Shown here one piece after another: positions 1 through 7,527 of a DNA stretch of 15,949 nucleotides. How positions within the stretch are numbered: the stretch's first letter is position 1; each line of letters begins with the position of its first letter. The DNA lies in NCBI GenBank assembly GCA_027325115.1, contig DAHWFG010000110.1, positions 1 through 15,949 of the forward strand, given 5' to 3'. Position numbers and translations under genes: made by a program. The notes under the pieces were generated by a model that had not been told where the DNA came from, ran no database searches, and worked only from the letters and a program-made list of their open reading frames with translations. The stretch is from JAKBCQ01 sp021807585 (lineage in GTDB: Bacteria; Planctomycetota; Planctomycetia; Isosphaerales; Isosphaeraceae).

Positions 1-340
1 GTGAGTTCAAAGGCAAGCCGACCGCGCCTTGGCATCGTACCGGACGGTCACATTTATCTCCCACTCGTTCGCTTCCCTCAAACTAGATTCACCGTTCCAA
101 GACGAACATCGATGTCCTCTACGATATCGAAAATGAGCGACGCGAAGCGCATCTCCGGGTTCCATTTTTTTAGCGATCAACCCGATTTGACAAATCCGGA
201 TAACGCCGAAATGAGGCGACGAGCGATCGCGAATCGGTTCACGCGCCGCGCGATCGCGTCGGTTGGATTCGCCCGATGCGTCGCACCGACGGATCCGATC
301 GATCACGATCATTCGACGCGTGCCGGTCAGGGCTTGACGA
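1..340. other. Left-edge stretch with no supported gene
   Basis: Open frames cross this stretch on both strands, but none has a recognisable domain, and the longest on each strand runs antisense or out of frame into the well-supported Dabb gene that ends at 341. It lies 3' of that gene. It contains two copies of the octamer GCGATCGC (223-230 and 250-257) and a weak inverted repeat (CGTCGG at 257-262 with CCGACG at 286-291). I see no convincing terminator, promoter or RNA gene. It could hold the end of a gene beyond the left edge, but nothing shows that. Confidence 0.5.
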
Positions 341-751
341 TCATTTACCCGCTTCGACGATGTAAGAATCGAACACGCGAACCTTGGCGAAGTTCGCTTT
401 GTTTTCATCGACGAACTTCAAATGGCGCGGATTCTTGAGGTATTTCCCCTCGGCTTCCTTGCTTTCGAACACCGCGTGCAAAGCGACGTCATAATCACGA
501 TCGTTCACCGCGGGCTCGATCGTCTCGTCAGTGAGCGTTCCCACCGAAAAATAAGCAGTCCCCTCGTGATTCGATAAATATTTAAGACACGAAGCGACAA
601 ACTTATCGCGCGATTCCTCGGACCGATCCTTGAGCTTGAAAAACACCATGTGCGCCAGCTTGGCGCCGTGCTCTCCGCGGGTCGAAGCGATCGCCCCCAA
701 AACCGCGATTCCCACAAAACAAAGCGCCGATACCGTTAAAACGATCTTCAT
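341..751 (-). CDS. Exported Dabb-domain (stress-responsive alpha/beta barrel) protein
   Basis: A 136-residue protein. Residues 1-24 form a hydrophobic N-terminus (MKIVLTVSALCFVGIAVLGA) like a signal peptide or single anchor. The rest matches the small Dabb ferredoxin-like barrel in order: a first strand with HMVFFKLKD (residues 34-42), a helix with SEESRDKFV, a central segment with YDVALHAVFESKE (87-99), then YLKNPRHLKFV (104-114) and a last strand VRVFDSYI (124-131). The family usually dimerises; known members include stress-induced proteins and polyketide cyclases, and most bacterial members have no assigned reaction. The start is an ATG preceded by AAGGAG at good spacing. It lies 145 bases downstream of the CocE-like hydrolase on the same strand, so co-transcription is possible but unproven. 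The fold call is strong; the substrate is unknown. Confidence 0.85.
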   Translation of the reverse strand: MKIVLTVSALCFVGIAVLGAIASTRGEHGAKLAHMVFFKLKDRSEESRDKFVASCLKYLSNHEGTAYFSVGTLTDETIEPAVNDRDYDVALHAVFESKEAEGKYLKNPRHLKFVDENKANFAKVRVFDSYIVEAGK

Positions 752-896
752 CTCGCGTTCTCCTTAATCCCAACCGAATGGAAACGAGTCACGACCGAAC
801 ATCTTCGCCGGCGGATCGACCTTCCGCAAGCCGCGGGTCACGTCAGCGACGAGCACCGATCCAATACGTCTTCTAATGAAAACGCATATCGCCAGA

Positions 897-2867
897 TCAG
901 TTAGGAACGACTCGAACTTCGATTCGAGAAGGCCGCTCGCGGTCGTGATAAACGCGTTGCGTCGCTTTCTGAAAATCGCCGGCTCGAGCGTGATAAATAT
1001 CGACAAACGTTTGCGGATTACGGTCGACGAGCGGGAACCAACTTCCCTGGATCTGAATCATCAATCGATGCCCGCGCAAGAACGTATGATAAACGTCTTG
1101 GAGGGAAAAGCGAACGCGAGTCGGCCGGTTCGGCTCGAACGGTTTGGGGTTTTCCAGGCGCTCGCGAAATTTACCCCGCATCACATCGCCGCGAACTAGG
1201 CGTTGATAACCCGCTAGACGATCGAGAGGAGCTTGGCGTGAGGGATCGCGTCCGGGTGTGACGCGCGGCTGATCGTGCGGGAGATCGTCGAGTGGGGCTT
1301 TGGCCGCGGCGATTCGATCGACTCGAACGGGATATTCGTCAATCACCTTCACCACCCAGTCCGAATCGGTCCCCGAGGTCGAAACATACAAGTCGACCTC
1401 GATTGGACCGGCGATCGTCAGATCGTTTTCAAGCTTCGCCGAGCGATAAGAAACGACGTCGGCTCGCCCCGCGACGAATCGCTGATCCTCGATCATAAAA
1501 GTCGCGGGATAATCGATCGAGATGATCGAGGTATAAGGGACCGGGTCGGCTGGATCGCTCACGAATTCGTCGAACGAGATCGCCCGATCGCGCGGTTCGT
1601 CGAAACCGACCGTCCCCGCCGATCCCAGATAGATGGAACGCCTCAGAGCGTTCCGCGGCGGCCATGCGTCAAGTTCGCGCCACGAGTTACGTCCGGTCTC
1701 GAAGACGATCGCCTTGGCGGGATTCCAGGATCCTCGATTCTTTAAATGTTTTTCAAAAAAAGGAAACTCGATTTTGGTTTGATAATACCGCGAAGTCGAC
1801 GAGCCGAACGTAATCGGCCCCAGCGAAGCCCCCCCGTCGAAGTCGTTCCAGCCGCCGTGCGCCCAGGGCCCCATCGCCAGCACGTTTTCAATCCCCGGGC
1901 TCGTCTCCTCGATTCGCTGAAATACATGCAACGATCCGTACAAATCCTCGGCGTCGAACCACCCCCCCACGGTCAACACGGGCGCTTTGACGCGATCAAG
2001 ATGCGGCAAGAGGTTTCGCCGTTTCCAAAATAAATCGTAATTTCCATGATTCATCACATCATTCCAAAATTTATGTTTGCCATGAAAGTATAATTCATCG
2101 GCGCGGGCGATCGGCCCGAGGTCGAGAAAAAACCGATACGCGTCGTCGGTCCCGTGATGGAACGCGGGGTTCGATTCGGTCGTCGGACCCGACCGTGGAA
2201 TCCCGAAAACCGCGTCGAAATTGAACTCTTGTTGAAGAAAGAGCGCTCCGTTGTGATGCGTGTCGTCGCCGACGAACCAGTCGACGAGGGGCGCCTGGGG
2301 TGAAGCCGCCGAGATCGCGGGATGCGCGTCGACAAGCGCCGCGGCTGCGTAAAACGCGGGATACGAGATCCCCCAAAGACCGACCTTGCCGTTCGAGTTC
2401 GGCAAAGTTTTGATCAGCCAATCGATCGTATCGTAAGCGTCGGTCGATTCGTCGATCGCCCGAGCGTCGCGCCGATCCAAAAGACACGGACGAACGTCCT
2501 CGAACGACCCCTCCGACATATAACAACCGCGCACATCTTGATATACAAAGATATACCCGGATTCCTCGAACAATCGCGACGGACCGAGCGTCTCGCGATA
2601 CGCGTTCGCTCCGTAGGGTCCGATTCCATACGGCGTTCGTTCGAGCAGAATCGGGTATATTTTCGAGCTCTCGCGGGGAGCGTAAACTATCGTAAACAGC
2701 TTGACCCCGTCGCGCATCGGAATCCGATATTCCATCTTCTCGTACCGCGAACGGACGCGATCTTCGTCACCCGCGGCGCTACCGACAGACGACCGAGAAA
2801 ACGCCAAAACGATCAAACATGCGGTTACAAATCGATACGTAGTCGCCGTTCGTCGGTCGAAGCGCAT
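897..2867 (-). CDS. Secreted CocE/NonD-family (X-Pro dipeptidyl-peptidase S15-like) hydrolase
   Basis: From the chosen ATG the protein is 656 residues. It has a basic n-region with RR, a hydrophobic stretch (FVTACLIVLAFS) and a likely cleavage near SVGSAA, so it is probably exported. The alpha/beta-hydrolase part opens with the family segment IPMRDGVKLFTIVYAP, then RTPYG and YQDVRGCYMSEG. The catalytic triad is visible: nucleophile Ser168 in GLWGISYP, Asp305 in GGWFDAED and His337 in GPWAHGGW. A C-terminal beta-rich (jelly-roll) domain follows, with VDLYVSTSGTDSDWVVKV and FSLQDVYHTFLRGHRLMIQI. The family hydrolyses esters or amides, such as cocaine esterase, glutaryl-acylase types and X-Pro peptidases; the substrate here is unknown. 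The frame stays open back to 2987, but that extension covers a hairpin just after the upstream stop and puts 40 residues before the signal peptide, so I start at 2867. The ribosome site there is weak (GAGG). Confidence 0.9.
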   Translation of the reverse strand: MRFDRRTATTYRFVTACLIVLAFSRSSVGSAAGDEDRVRSRYEKMEYRIPMRDGVKLFTIVYAPRESSKIYPILLERTPYGIGPYGANAYRETLGPSRLFEESGYIFVYQDVRGCYMSEGSFEDVRPCLLDRRDARAIDESTDAYDTIDWLIKTLPNSNGKVGLWGISYPAFYAAAALVDAHPAISAASPQAPLVDWFVGDDTHHNGALFLQQEFNFDAVFGIPRSGPTTESNPAFHHGTDDAYRFFLDLGPIARADELYFHGKHKFWNDVMNHGNYDLFWKRRNLLPHLDRVKAPVLTVGGWFDAEDLYGSLHVFQRIEETSPGIENVLAMGPWAHGGWNDFDGGASLGPITFGSSTSRYYQTKIEFPFFEKHLKNRGSWNPAKAIVFETGRNSWRELDAWPPRNALRRSIYLGSAGTVGFDEPRDRAISFDEFVSDPADPVPYTSIISIDYPATFMIEDQRFVAGRADVVSYRSAKLENDLTIAGPIEVDLYVSTSGTDSDWVVKVIDEYPVRVDRIAAAKAPLDDLPHDQPRVTPGRDPSRQAPLDRLAGYQRLVRGDVMRGKFRERLENPKPFEPNRPTRVRFSLQDVYHTFLRGHRLMIQIQGSWFPLVDRNPQTFVDIYHARAGDFQKATQRVYHDRERPSRIEVRVVPN

Positions 2868-2945
2868 GAGGCCGAAACCCTCATTCTGGATTGAAATCGA
2901 ACGGCGGAGAACGAATCGAAGCACACGTTTTGCTTGAAGAGATCG

Positions 2946-2970
2946 GGAGCGCGGAACCGATCCGCGCTCC
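2946..2970 (-). terminator. GC-rich hairpin 13 bases after the aldehyde dehydrogenase stop
   Basis: GGAGCGCGGA (2946-2955) and TCCGCGCTCC (2961-2970) form a perfect 10-bp stem with a 5-base loop. On the minus strand it starts 13 bases after the TGA at 2986-2984. The bases that follow (CGATCTCTTC) contain only scattered T, so it is a terminator-like hairpin without a good U-tract. It lies upstream of the chosen hydrolase start. Confidence 0.6.
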
Positions 2971-2983
2971 AGTAAATTCATGT

Positions 2984-4459
2984 TCAATCAAGTGATACGG
3001 TGACGGTTTTGCTCTCGGTGTACACGTCGAGGGCCTTTTGGCCGAGTTCGCGGCCGATTCCGCTTTGTTTGAACCCGCCGAACGGCGCCGCGGCGTCGAA
3101 AACGTCGTAACAGTTCACCCAAACCGTTCCGGCTCGCACCCGGTCGGCGATCGCGTGCGCCTTGCCGATATCGCGGGTCCAAACCGCCGCGGCGAGCCCG
3201 TAATCGGTCGCATTGGCGCGTTCGACGACCTCGTCGATCTCGCGAAACTTGATCACCGAAAGCACCGGCCCGAAAATCTCGTCGCGCGCGATCGCCATCC
3301 GGTCGGTCACGTCGTCGAAAACCGTCGGAGCGACGAAATAGCCGCGATCGCCCACTCGCGATCCCCCCGCGACACACTTCGCTCCCTCGTTCCGACCCTT
3401 CTCAATGTAAGACATGATTTTATCAAATTGAGCTTGATCGACTTGAGGACCCTGATCGGTGTCGGCGTCGAACGGATCGCCCACTTTCCGCTTTTTCACC
3501 TTGTCGACGAGACGTTCGACGAACTCGGCGTGCGCGCTTTCCTGCACGAACAAACGGCTGCCGGCGCAGCAGCATTGCCCCTGGTTGAGGAAAAGCCCAA
3601 GCACCGCGCCGTCGACCGCTTTGCCGAGATCGGCGTCGGCGAAAACGATGTTCGGGCTCTTACCGCCGAGCTCAAACGTGATCCGCTTGAGCGTCTCTGC
3701 GGCGTTCCGCATGATGATCTTGGCTGTCCGACCCTCGCCCGTGAAAGCGATTTTATCAACCCCGGGATGATTGACGAGCGCCGCGCCCGCGGTTTCTCCA
3801 TAACCGGGAACGATGTTGACGACCCCAGCGGGATAACCCGCCTCGAGAGCCAATTCGCCGAGCCGAAGCGCCGAGAGGGGCGTTTGTTCGGCGGGTTTAA
3901 GCACGACCGTGCAACCCGCGGCGAGCGCCGGCGCCCACTTCCACGCGACCATCAGCATCGGGAAATTCCAGGGAATGATCTGCCCAGCGACGCCGACGGG
4001 TTCGAGCTTGGTGTAGCAGAAATAATCGCCCCGAATCGGGATCGTCTGGCCGTGGATTTTATCCGCCCAGCCCGCGAAATAACGGAAGCAATCGATCACG
4101 AGCGGAAGGTCGGCGTTGCGGCTTTCGCGGAGGGGTTTACCGTTGTCAAGCGTTTCGAGTTCGGCGAGTTCGTCGATATGGCTCTCGATCAGATCGGCGA
4201 ATTTATTCATGAGCCGACCTCGATCGCGAGCGTCGGTTTTGCGCCAGGGACCCGAATCGAACGCCTTTCGCGCCGCCTTGACCGCGGCGTCGATATCGGC
4301 GGCGTCCCCCTCGGCGACCTCGGCGATAACTTCCTCGGTCGCTGGATTGATCGTCGCGAACGTTTTGCCGCTCGCGCTCGAACGCCACTTACCGTCGATC
4401 AGCATTTGGGTTTGATGCGTTTTCGGGGTCGCGCGTCGCGGTTTGGTCGCGGTCGCCAT
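2984..4459 (-). CDS. NAD(P)-dependent aldehyde dehydrogenase (ALDH superfamily)
   Basis: A 491-residue protein, close to the usual family length, oxidising an aldehyde to the carboxylate with NAD(P)+, probably in the cytoplasm. Visible motifs, in order: Asn165 in PWNFP (oxyanion hole), Lys188 in KPAEQTP (cofactor binding), general-base Glu263 in FELGGK and catalytic Cys297, the middle of three cysteines in GQCCCAG. The C-terminus has the expected EIFGPVLSV and PFGGFKQSGIGRELG. It most resembles the ALDH1/2-like group acting on general or betaine-type aldehydes; the substrate cannot be read. The Rossmann turn is unusual: the family's FTG-S-x-x-x-G becomes FTGEGRTA, with Ala246 in place of the second glycine. 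The start is well set, with AAGGAGG six bases before the ATG. No signal peptide. The next gene on the strand starts 116 bases beyond its stop, past a strong hairpin. Confidence 0.95.
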   Translation of the reverse strand: MATATKPRRATPKTHQTQMLIDGKWRSSASGKTFATINPATEEVIAEVAEGDAADIDAAVKAARKAFDSGPWRKTDARDRGRLMNKFADLIESHIDELAELETLDNGKPLRESRNADLPLVIDCFRYFAGWADKIHGQTIPIRGDYFCYTKLEPVGVAGQIIPWNFPMLMVAWKWAPALAAGCTVVLKPAEQTPLSALRLGELALEAGYPAGVVNIVPGYGETAGAALVNHPGVDKIAFTGEGRTAKIIMRNAAETLKRITFELGGKSPNIVFADADLGKAVDGAVLGLFLNQGQCCCAGSRLFVQESAHAEFVERLVDKVKKRKVGDPFDADTDQGPQVDQAQFDKIMSYIEKGRNEGAKCVAGGSRVGDRGYFVAPTVFDDVTDRMAIARDEIFGPVLSVIKFREIDEVVERANATDYGLAAAVWTRDIGKAHAIADRVRAGTVWVNCYDVFDAAAPFGGFKQSGIGRELGQKALDVYTESKTVTVSLD

Positions 4460-4777
4460 TTCAAGCCTCCTTGTGGAATCGTCGGTTGGAGAAGGTAAAC
4501 CTCGTTCCTCGAAAGTTTATCCTAGCCCCGATCACGTCGCCGGACAATCCGCGGGAGACGACGACCCTGCGGCCAGACCACATGAATATTGTCATGCAAA
4601 TATATCTATTTATAACAATATACCCGATTCGCATCGCGTCGAACGCCGCCGTATTCGTCGTCCACCGATCCTTTGAGCCAAAGTAAAGATTCCGTCGCGC
4701 TGATTAACGGTCGTGAATTGGCGTCTCTAATCAGACGGTACGGGATGAATAACTGAACATCCCTCAGTTGCATATTA
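4460..4777. other. Intergenic spacer with structured 3' region and A+T-rich patch
   Basis: This 318-base gap lies between the stop of the CarboxypepD_reg-like gene and the start of the aldehyde dehydrogenase gene, both on the minus strand. It has no convincing gene. The right end (about 4690-4770) is rich in inverted repeats: the interleaved pair at 4742-4769, and CTGATTA (4700-4706) with TAATCAG (4728-4734). A patch at about 4583-4622 is A+T-rich, with ATATTG (4586-4591) facing CAATAT (4616-4621). It is a reasonable place for the dehydrogenase promoter, but I could not settle on -35 and -10 boxes. Confidence 0.5.
4742..4769 (-). other. Interleaved inverted repeats with H-type pseudoknot topology
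   Basis: Read on the minus strand, the order is AACTGA (4769-4764), GGGATG (4763-4758), one T, TCAGTT (4756-4751), ATT, CATCCC (4747-4742). The first and third pair perfectly over 6 bp, and so do the second and fourth. The two stems are either mutually exclusive hairpins or an H-type pseudoknot. The element begins eight bases after the first of two tandem in-frame TAA stops of the upstream gene. There is no T-run after it, so it is not a classic intrinsic terminator. Confidence 0.5.
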
Positions 4778-7381
4778 TTACGGCACGTCCCGCCGGCGCT
4801 CGTCTCCCATTCCCGAACTTCGCGCCCAAATCGTTCGCCACGCCGATTCATCGCTCCGCGCCAGGAGCTCGGAAATCACAATCCGAAGCCAATTCGACCC
4901 GTCGAGATCATTCAAACTCGATCGCGGCGCGGGCAACGCCTCGATCAACTCGACCGCACGACGCGGATCAACCATCGCCTCGGCCTTATAATACGGAATA
5001 CTCAATTCCTCACTCGAATTCGCCCCCGATCGTAACGCGTAACGATCGAGCAACTCGCGCGCGACATCGCGATCGTATCGCGCTAATAATAACGGCTTAA
5101 AAACACCTGGATCATTCAATAGATCACGCGGATCGTAGTCCGGTTTGCGGACCGCGACGGACCGCCAAAAAATCTCGGGTACATAAGCGGGATCGAACTC
5201 CTCGACGGAGGGCAATATCATCGCGCAATCGGTATTGATGTATCGCATATTCTTTATTCCCATATCGATATCGCGAACCGCCGCCGAAAACGATTTCGCG
5301 GCGGCCTTCGGGTCCGTTTTCGACAAACCTCGAGCGAGAAAGACTCGCGCGATCGCACGCTGCGTCGGATGATCGATCCCCACGGCAAGAGGTTCACAAA
5401 CGTCGGGACGATCCCCCGCCCGACGCGCCGCGAACCTTCGCGAGATTTGATCGCGAACGACCGAATCGTCGACCTTCGCGAGCGTTTCCTCGGCCCGATC
5501 GGGATTCGTCATCACCGCGTGATACAAAACATTGAGCGACGATTTTTTCCGTTTAATGGAATTTGGAATCGACGCGACGATCTTCATCGCCGCGGGATTA
5601 TCGATCGAAGCGAGCCGAGCGGCGAACAATCCGGCCGATAGATCGAGATTTTCCGGAAGCTTTTCGGCGATCGCTCGACCCTCCTCAAACAACGGTCGTG
5701 CTCGCTCGATCTCGCCCGCCTCGACAAGCCGTTCGGCGATATCCCCCAGCAAGACACACCGAAATTGAGGTTTCGTCGATGCCCGCGCCTCGATGAGCGC
5801 TCGATCGAATAACGCGCAACGATCGGCGTGACGCTCGGCGGAAATCGCGTCGATCAAATCGAGCAAAGCGCTCGCTCGGCCGTCGGCGTCTGAGATCGTC
5901 TCGACAACCGTGGTCGCCTCGGCGAGGTCGGTCTCGGCGAGCTTGAGACCAGTTCTGGAAAGCAAATAATCGCGGTCGCGGCGATCAAAGCCGGGCCGCT
6001 CGATCTCGATCAACACCTCGGCGGGATCAATCTGTATCAGCGAAAATAATATCCATCGCTTGTAACTACTGGAAACCGATTGCTTTTTCATATCTCGCAA
6101 ACAAGGATCGAGCAAACGCCGCGCGAGCCTTTTCCGTTCGTCGTCGCCGAGCGTTCGCTTGATCGTCGGCATCGAAGCGAGAGGCGGCTCCGTTGTTTTT
6201 ACTAATGTTATTTTAATGTTCTGATCATTTTTATGATACAATCCGCCGAAAAATCGGAAATGATCGTGTCGGACAAAAAGGAATAAAGCGCCCGCGCGCA
6301 AACCTTCGAGGCGGAACGAACCGTCGGCCGCGGTGCGAGTCGCCGTGTCATACGGCCCCTCGCACGTCTGAAAAACCTCGGCGTCCGCGACGGGATTTCC
6401 TCGAACGTCAAATACCTTGCCGGATATCGATCTCAACCCGCCGATCTTGATCGGCGGAAGCTCGATCGTTCGATCCCCCGGCTTATCGGGCTTGATCCAA
6501 TTCGATAGAAACGCGTCGGTCGTTCCCTCGGATTGGATAAAAACTCGATATTCATGATTAAGTAATAGAACCGCCGGCGTTTTGAACTCGCCGTCGGCGC
6601 CCGTTTTGATCGGTCCCGAGGCGAAGCGCACCGGTGCGGGTTTCGAATTCTCGTCGCGCGCCCAGATCGCCACGATTCGACCCGCGAGCGGCGATCCCGC
6701 CCGATCAAAGACCGATCCCGCAAGCGATCCCGCGGGTTCAAGCTTCCATTCAAAAACCGCCGTTTTCGACGGAAAATTCGTGAGATTCAGAATCTGACAA
6801 GCCGTGAGACTCGAATCGATCGTCGCCGCATTGATCGAATCCGAAGGAGGGGGGTCGAAAACCTCGGCCTTGCCTTCGACGTTCGTCGTGACCGCGATCA
6901 ATTCCGCGAGTTCGTCGGGGATACGTTCGTAAAAACCACCTCCAAGAGCCGAACCGATCGAGACGACTCGGGGAGCGATCCTCGCCCCGACGATCGGCTT
7001 ATCGCCGGGACCTCTGACGACGAACGTTCTGCCGCGTCTCCGCTCGAGAACCAATTCCAATTTCGGAATCTTCGAGTTCGGCCAAACATAAACGCCCGTG
7101 AATCCCTTGGCGCGATCATACGCCCAAACCTTGATTCCTTGTTTCACGTTCGCTTCGGCGGTTTCAGCGGGGAGATCGAATGAAAACGCTCCCTTGTCGT
7201 CGGTTTTCGTCCGAGCGACGACGGGCGTGGAACCCTCGACGTTCATCCCGACGGAAAGGAAAACGCCGGCGCCCGCGATCGGCTTCCCCTCGCCGTCGAC
7301 GACGTTCCCCGCCAGTCGAGTTTCTCCGCCAAGATTCGCTTGCGCGATCACAAGCGCGATTCCGATGACGATCGTCGTCAT
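4778..7381 (-). CDS. Exported CarboxypepD_reg-like repeat protein with C-terminal helical repeats
   Basis: An 867-residue protein with no known specific function. Residues 1-15 (MTTIVIGIALVIAQA) look like a short signal peptide with an AQA cleavage site. At least three carboxypeptidase-regulatory-like beta-sandwich domains follow: about 22-113 (RLAGNVVDGEGKPIAGAGVF), 218-311 (GSLAGSVFDRAGSPLAGRI) and 316-396 (SISGKVFDVRGNPVADAEVF, then ADGSFRLEGLRAG). A weaker copy may lie near 117-195. Residues from about 406 to the end are mostly helical, with repeated Ala/Leu/Glu-rich pairs such as LLGDIAERLVEAGEIERARP, suggesting TPR- or HEAT-like repeats. No peptidase active site is visible, so binding or scaffolding is likelier than catalysis. 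The start is set by GGAGGT four bases before the ATG; the frame runs open for 89 more codons upstream, without a ribosome site at its end or protein-like content. Two in-frame TAA codons end it in tandem. Confidence 0.8.
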   Translation of the reverse strand: MTTIVIGIALVIAQANLGGETRLAGNVVDGEGKPIAGAGVFLSVGMNVEGSTPVVARTKTDDKGAFSFDLPAETAEANVKQGIKVWAYDRAKGFTGVYVWPNSKIPKLELVLERRRGRTFVVRGPGDKPIVGARIAPRVVSIGSALGGGFYERIPDELAELIAVTTNVEGKAEVFDPPPSDSINAATIDSSLTACQILNLTNFPSKTAVFEWKLEPAGSLAGSVFDRAGSPLAGRIVAIWARDENSKPAPVRFASGPIKTGADGEFKTPAVLLLNHEYRVFIQSEGTTDAFLSNWIKPDKPGDRTIELPPIKIGGLRSISGKVFDVRGNPVADAEVFQTCEGPYDTATRTAADGSFRLEGLRAGALFLFVRHDHFRFFGGLYHKNDQNIKITLVKTTEPPLASMPTIKRTLGDDERKRLARRLLDPCLRDMKKQSVSSSYKRWILFSLIQIDPAEVLIEIERPGFDRRDRDYLLSRTGLKLAETDLAEATTVVETISDADGRASALLDLIDAISAERHADRCALFDRALIEARASTKPQFRCVLLGDIAERLVEAGEIERARPLFEEGRAIAEKLPENLDLSAGLFAARLASIDNPAAMKIVASIPNSIKRKKSSLNVLYHAVMTNPDRAEETLAKVDDSVVRDQISRRFAARRAGDRPDVCEPLAVGIDHPTQRAIARVFLARGLSKTDPKAAAKSFSAAVRDIDMGIKNMRYINTDCAMILPSVEEFDPAYVPEIFWRSVAVRKPDYDPRDLLNDPGVFKPLLLARYDRDVARELLDRYALRSGANSSEELSIPYYKAEAMVDPRRAVELIEALPAPRSSLNDLDGSNWLRIVISELLARSDESAWRTIWARSSGMGDERRRDVP

Positions 7382-7490
7382 AGCGACCTCCGATCCGTCG
7401 TCGATCGATGCATCCGACAATTCGTGAAGTCTATTTGAGCGACCGCGATCGAGCAAGCTCTCGCATTCCACGATCGTTCGACATCGTTTC

Positions 7491-7510
7491 CTCGCGAGGA
7501 ATCTCGCGAG
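7491..7510. repeat. Two self-complementary CTCGCGAG octamers forming a tight hairpin
   Basis: CTCGCGAG occurs at 7491-7498 and again at 7503-7510, separated by GAAT. Because the octamer is its own reverse complement, the copies can pair as an 8-bp stem with a 4-base loop; after one C/A mismatch a TTT/AAA extension is possible. Each copy also sits in its own palindrome (7488-7501 and 7502-7511). It lies 17 bases after the HAD gene stop on the minus strand. T residues precede rather than follow the hairpin, so it is not a standard terminator; a protein-binding site is an alternative. Confidence 0.55.
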
Positions 7511-7527
7511 AAAAACGAAAGAATCAT

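Noticed and set aside
1..438. Open frame on the plus strand at the left edge
   Set aside because: It runs antisense into the Dabb gene and has no domain or coding-like composition.
3038..4498. Open frame of 486 codons on the plus strand
   Set aside because: Exactly antisense to the aldehyde dehydrogenase, whose motifs are complete. Its composition is that of a complementary-strand shadow, with no domain.
4583..4625. A+T-rich patch as a defined promoter for the aldehyde dehydrogenase
   Set aside because: I could not find a -35 and -10 pair at acceptable spacing on the minus strand, so it is noted only as an A+T-rich patch.
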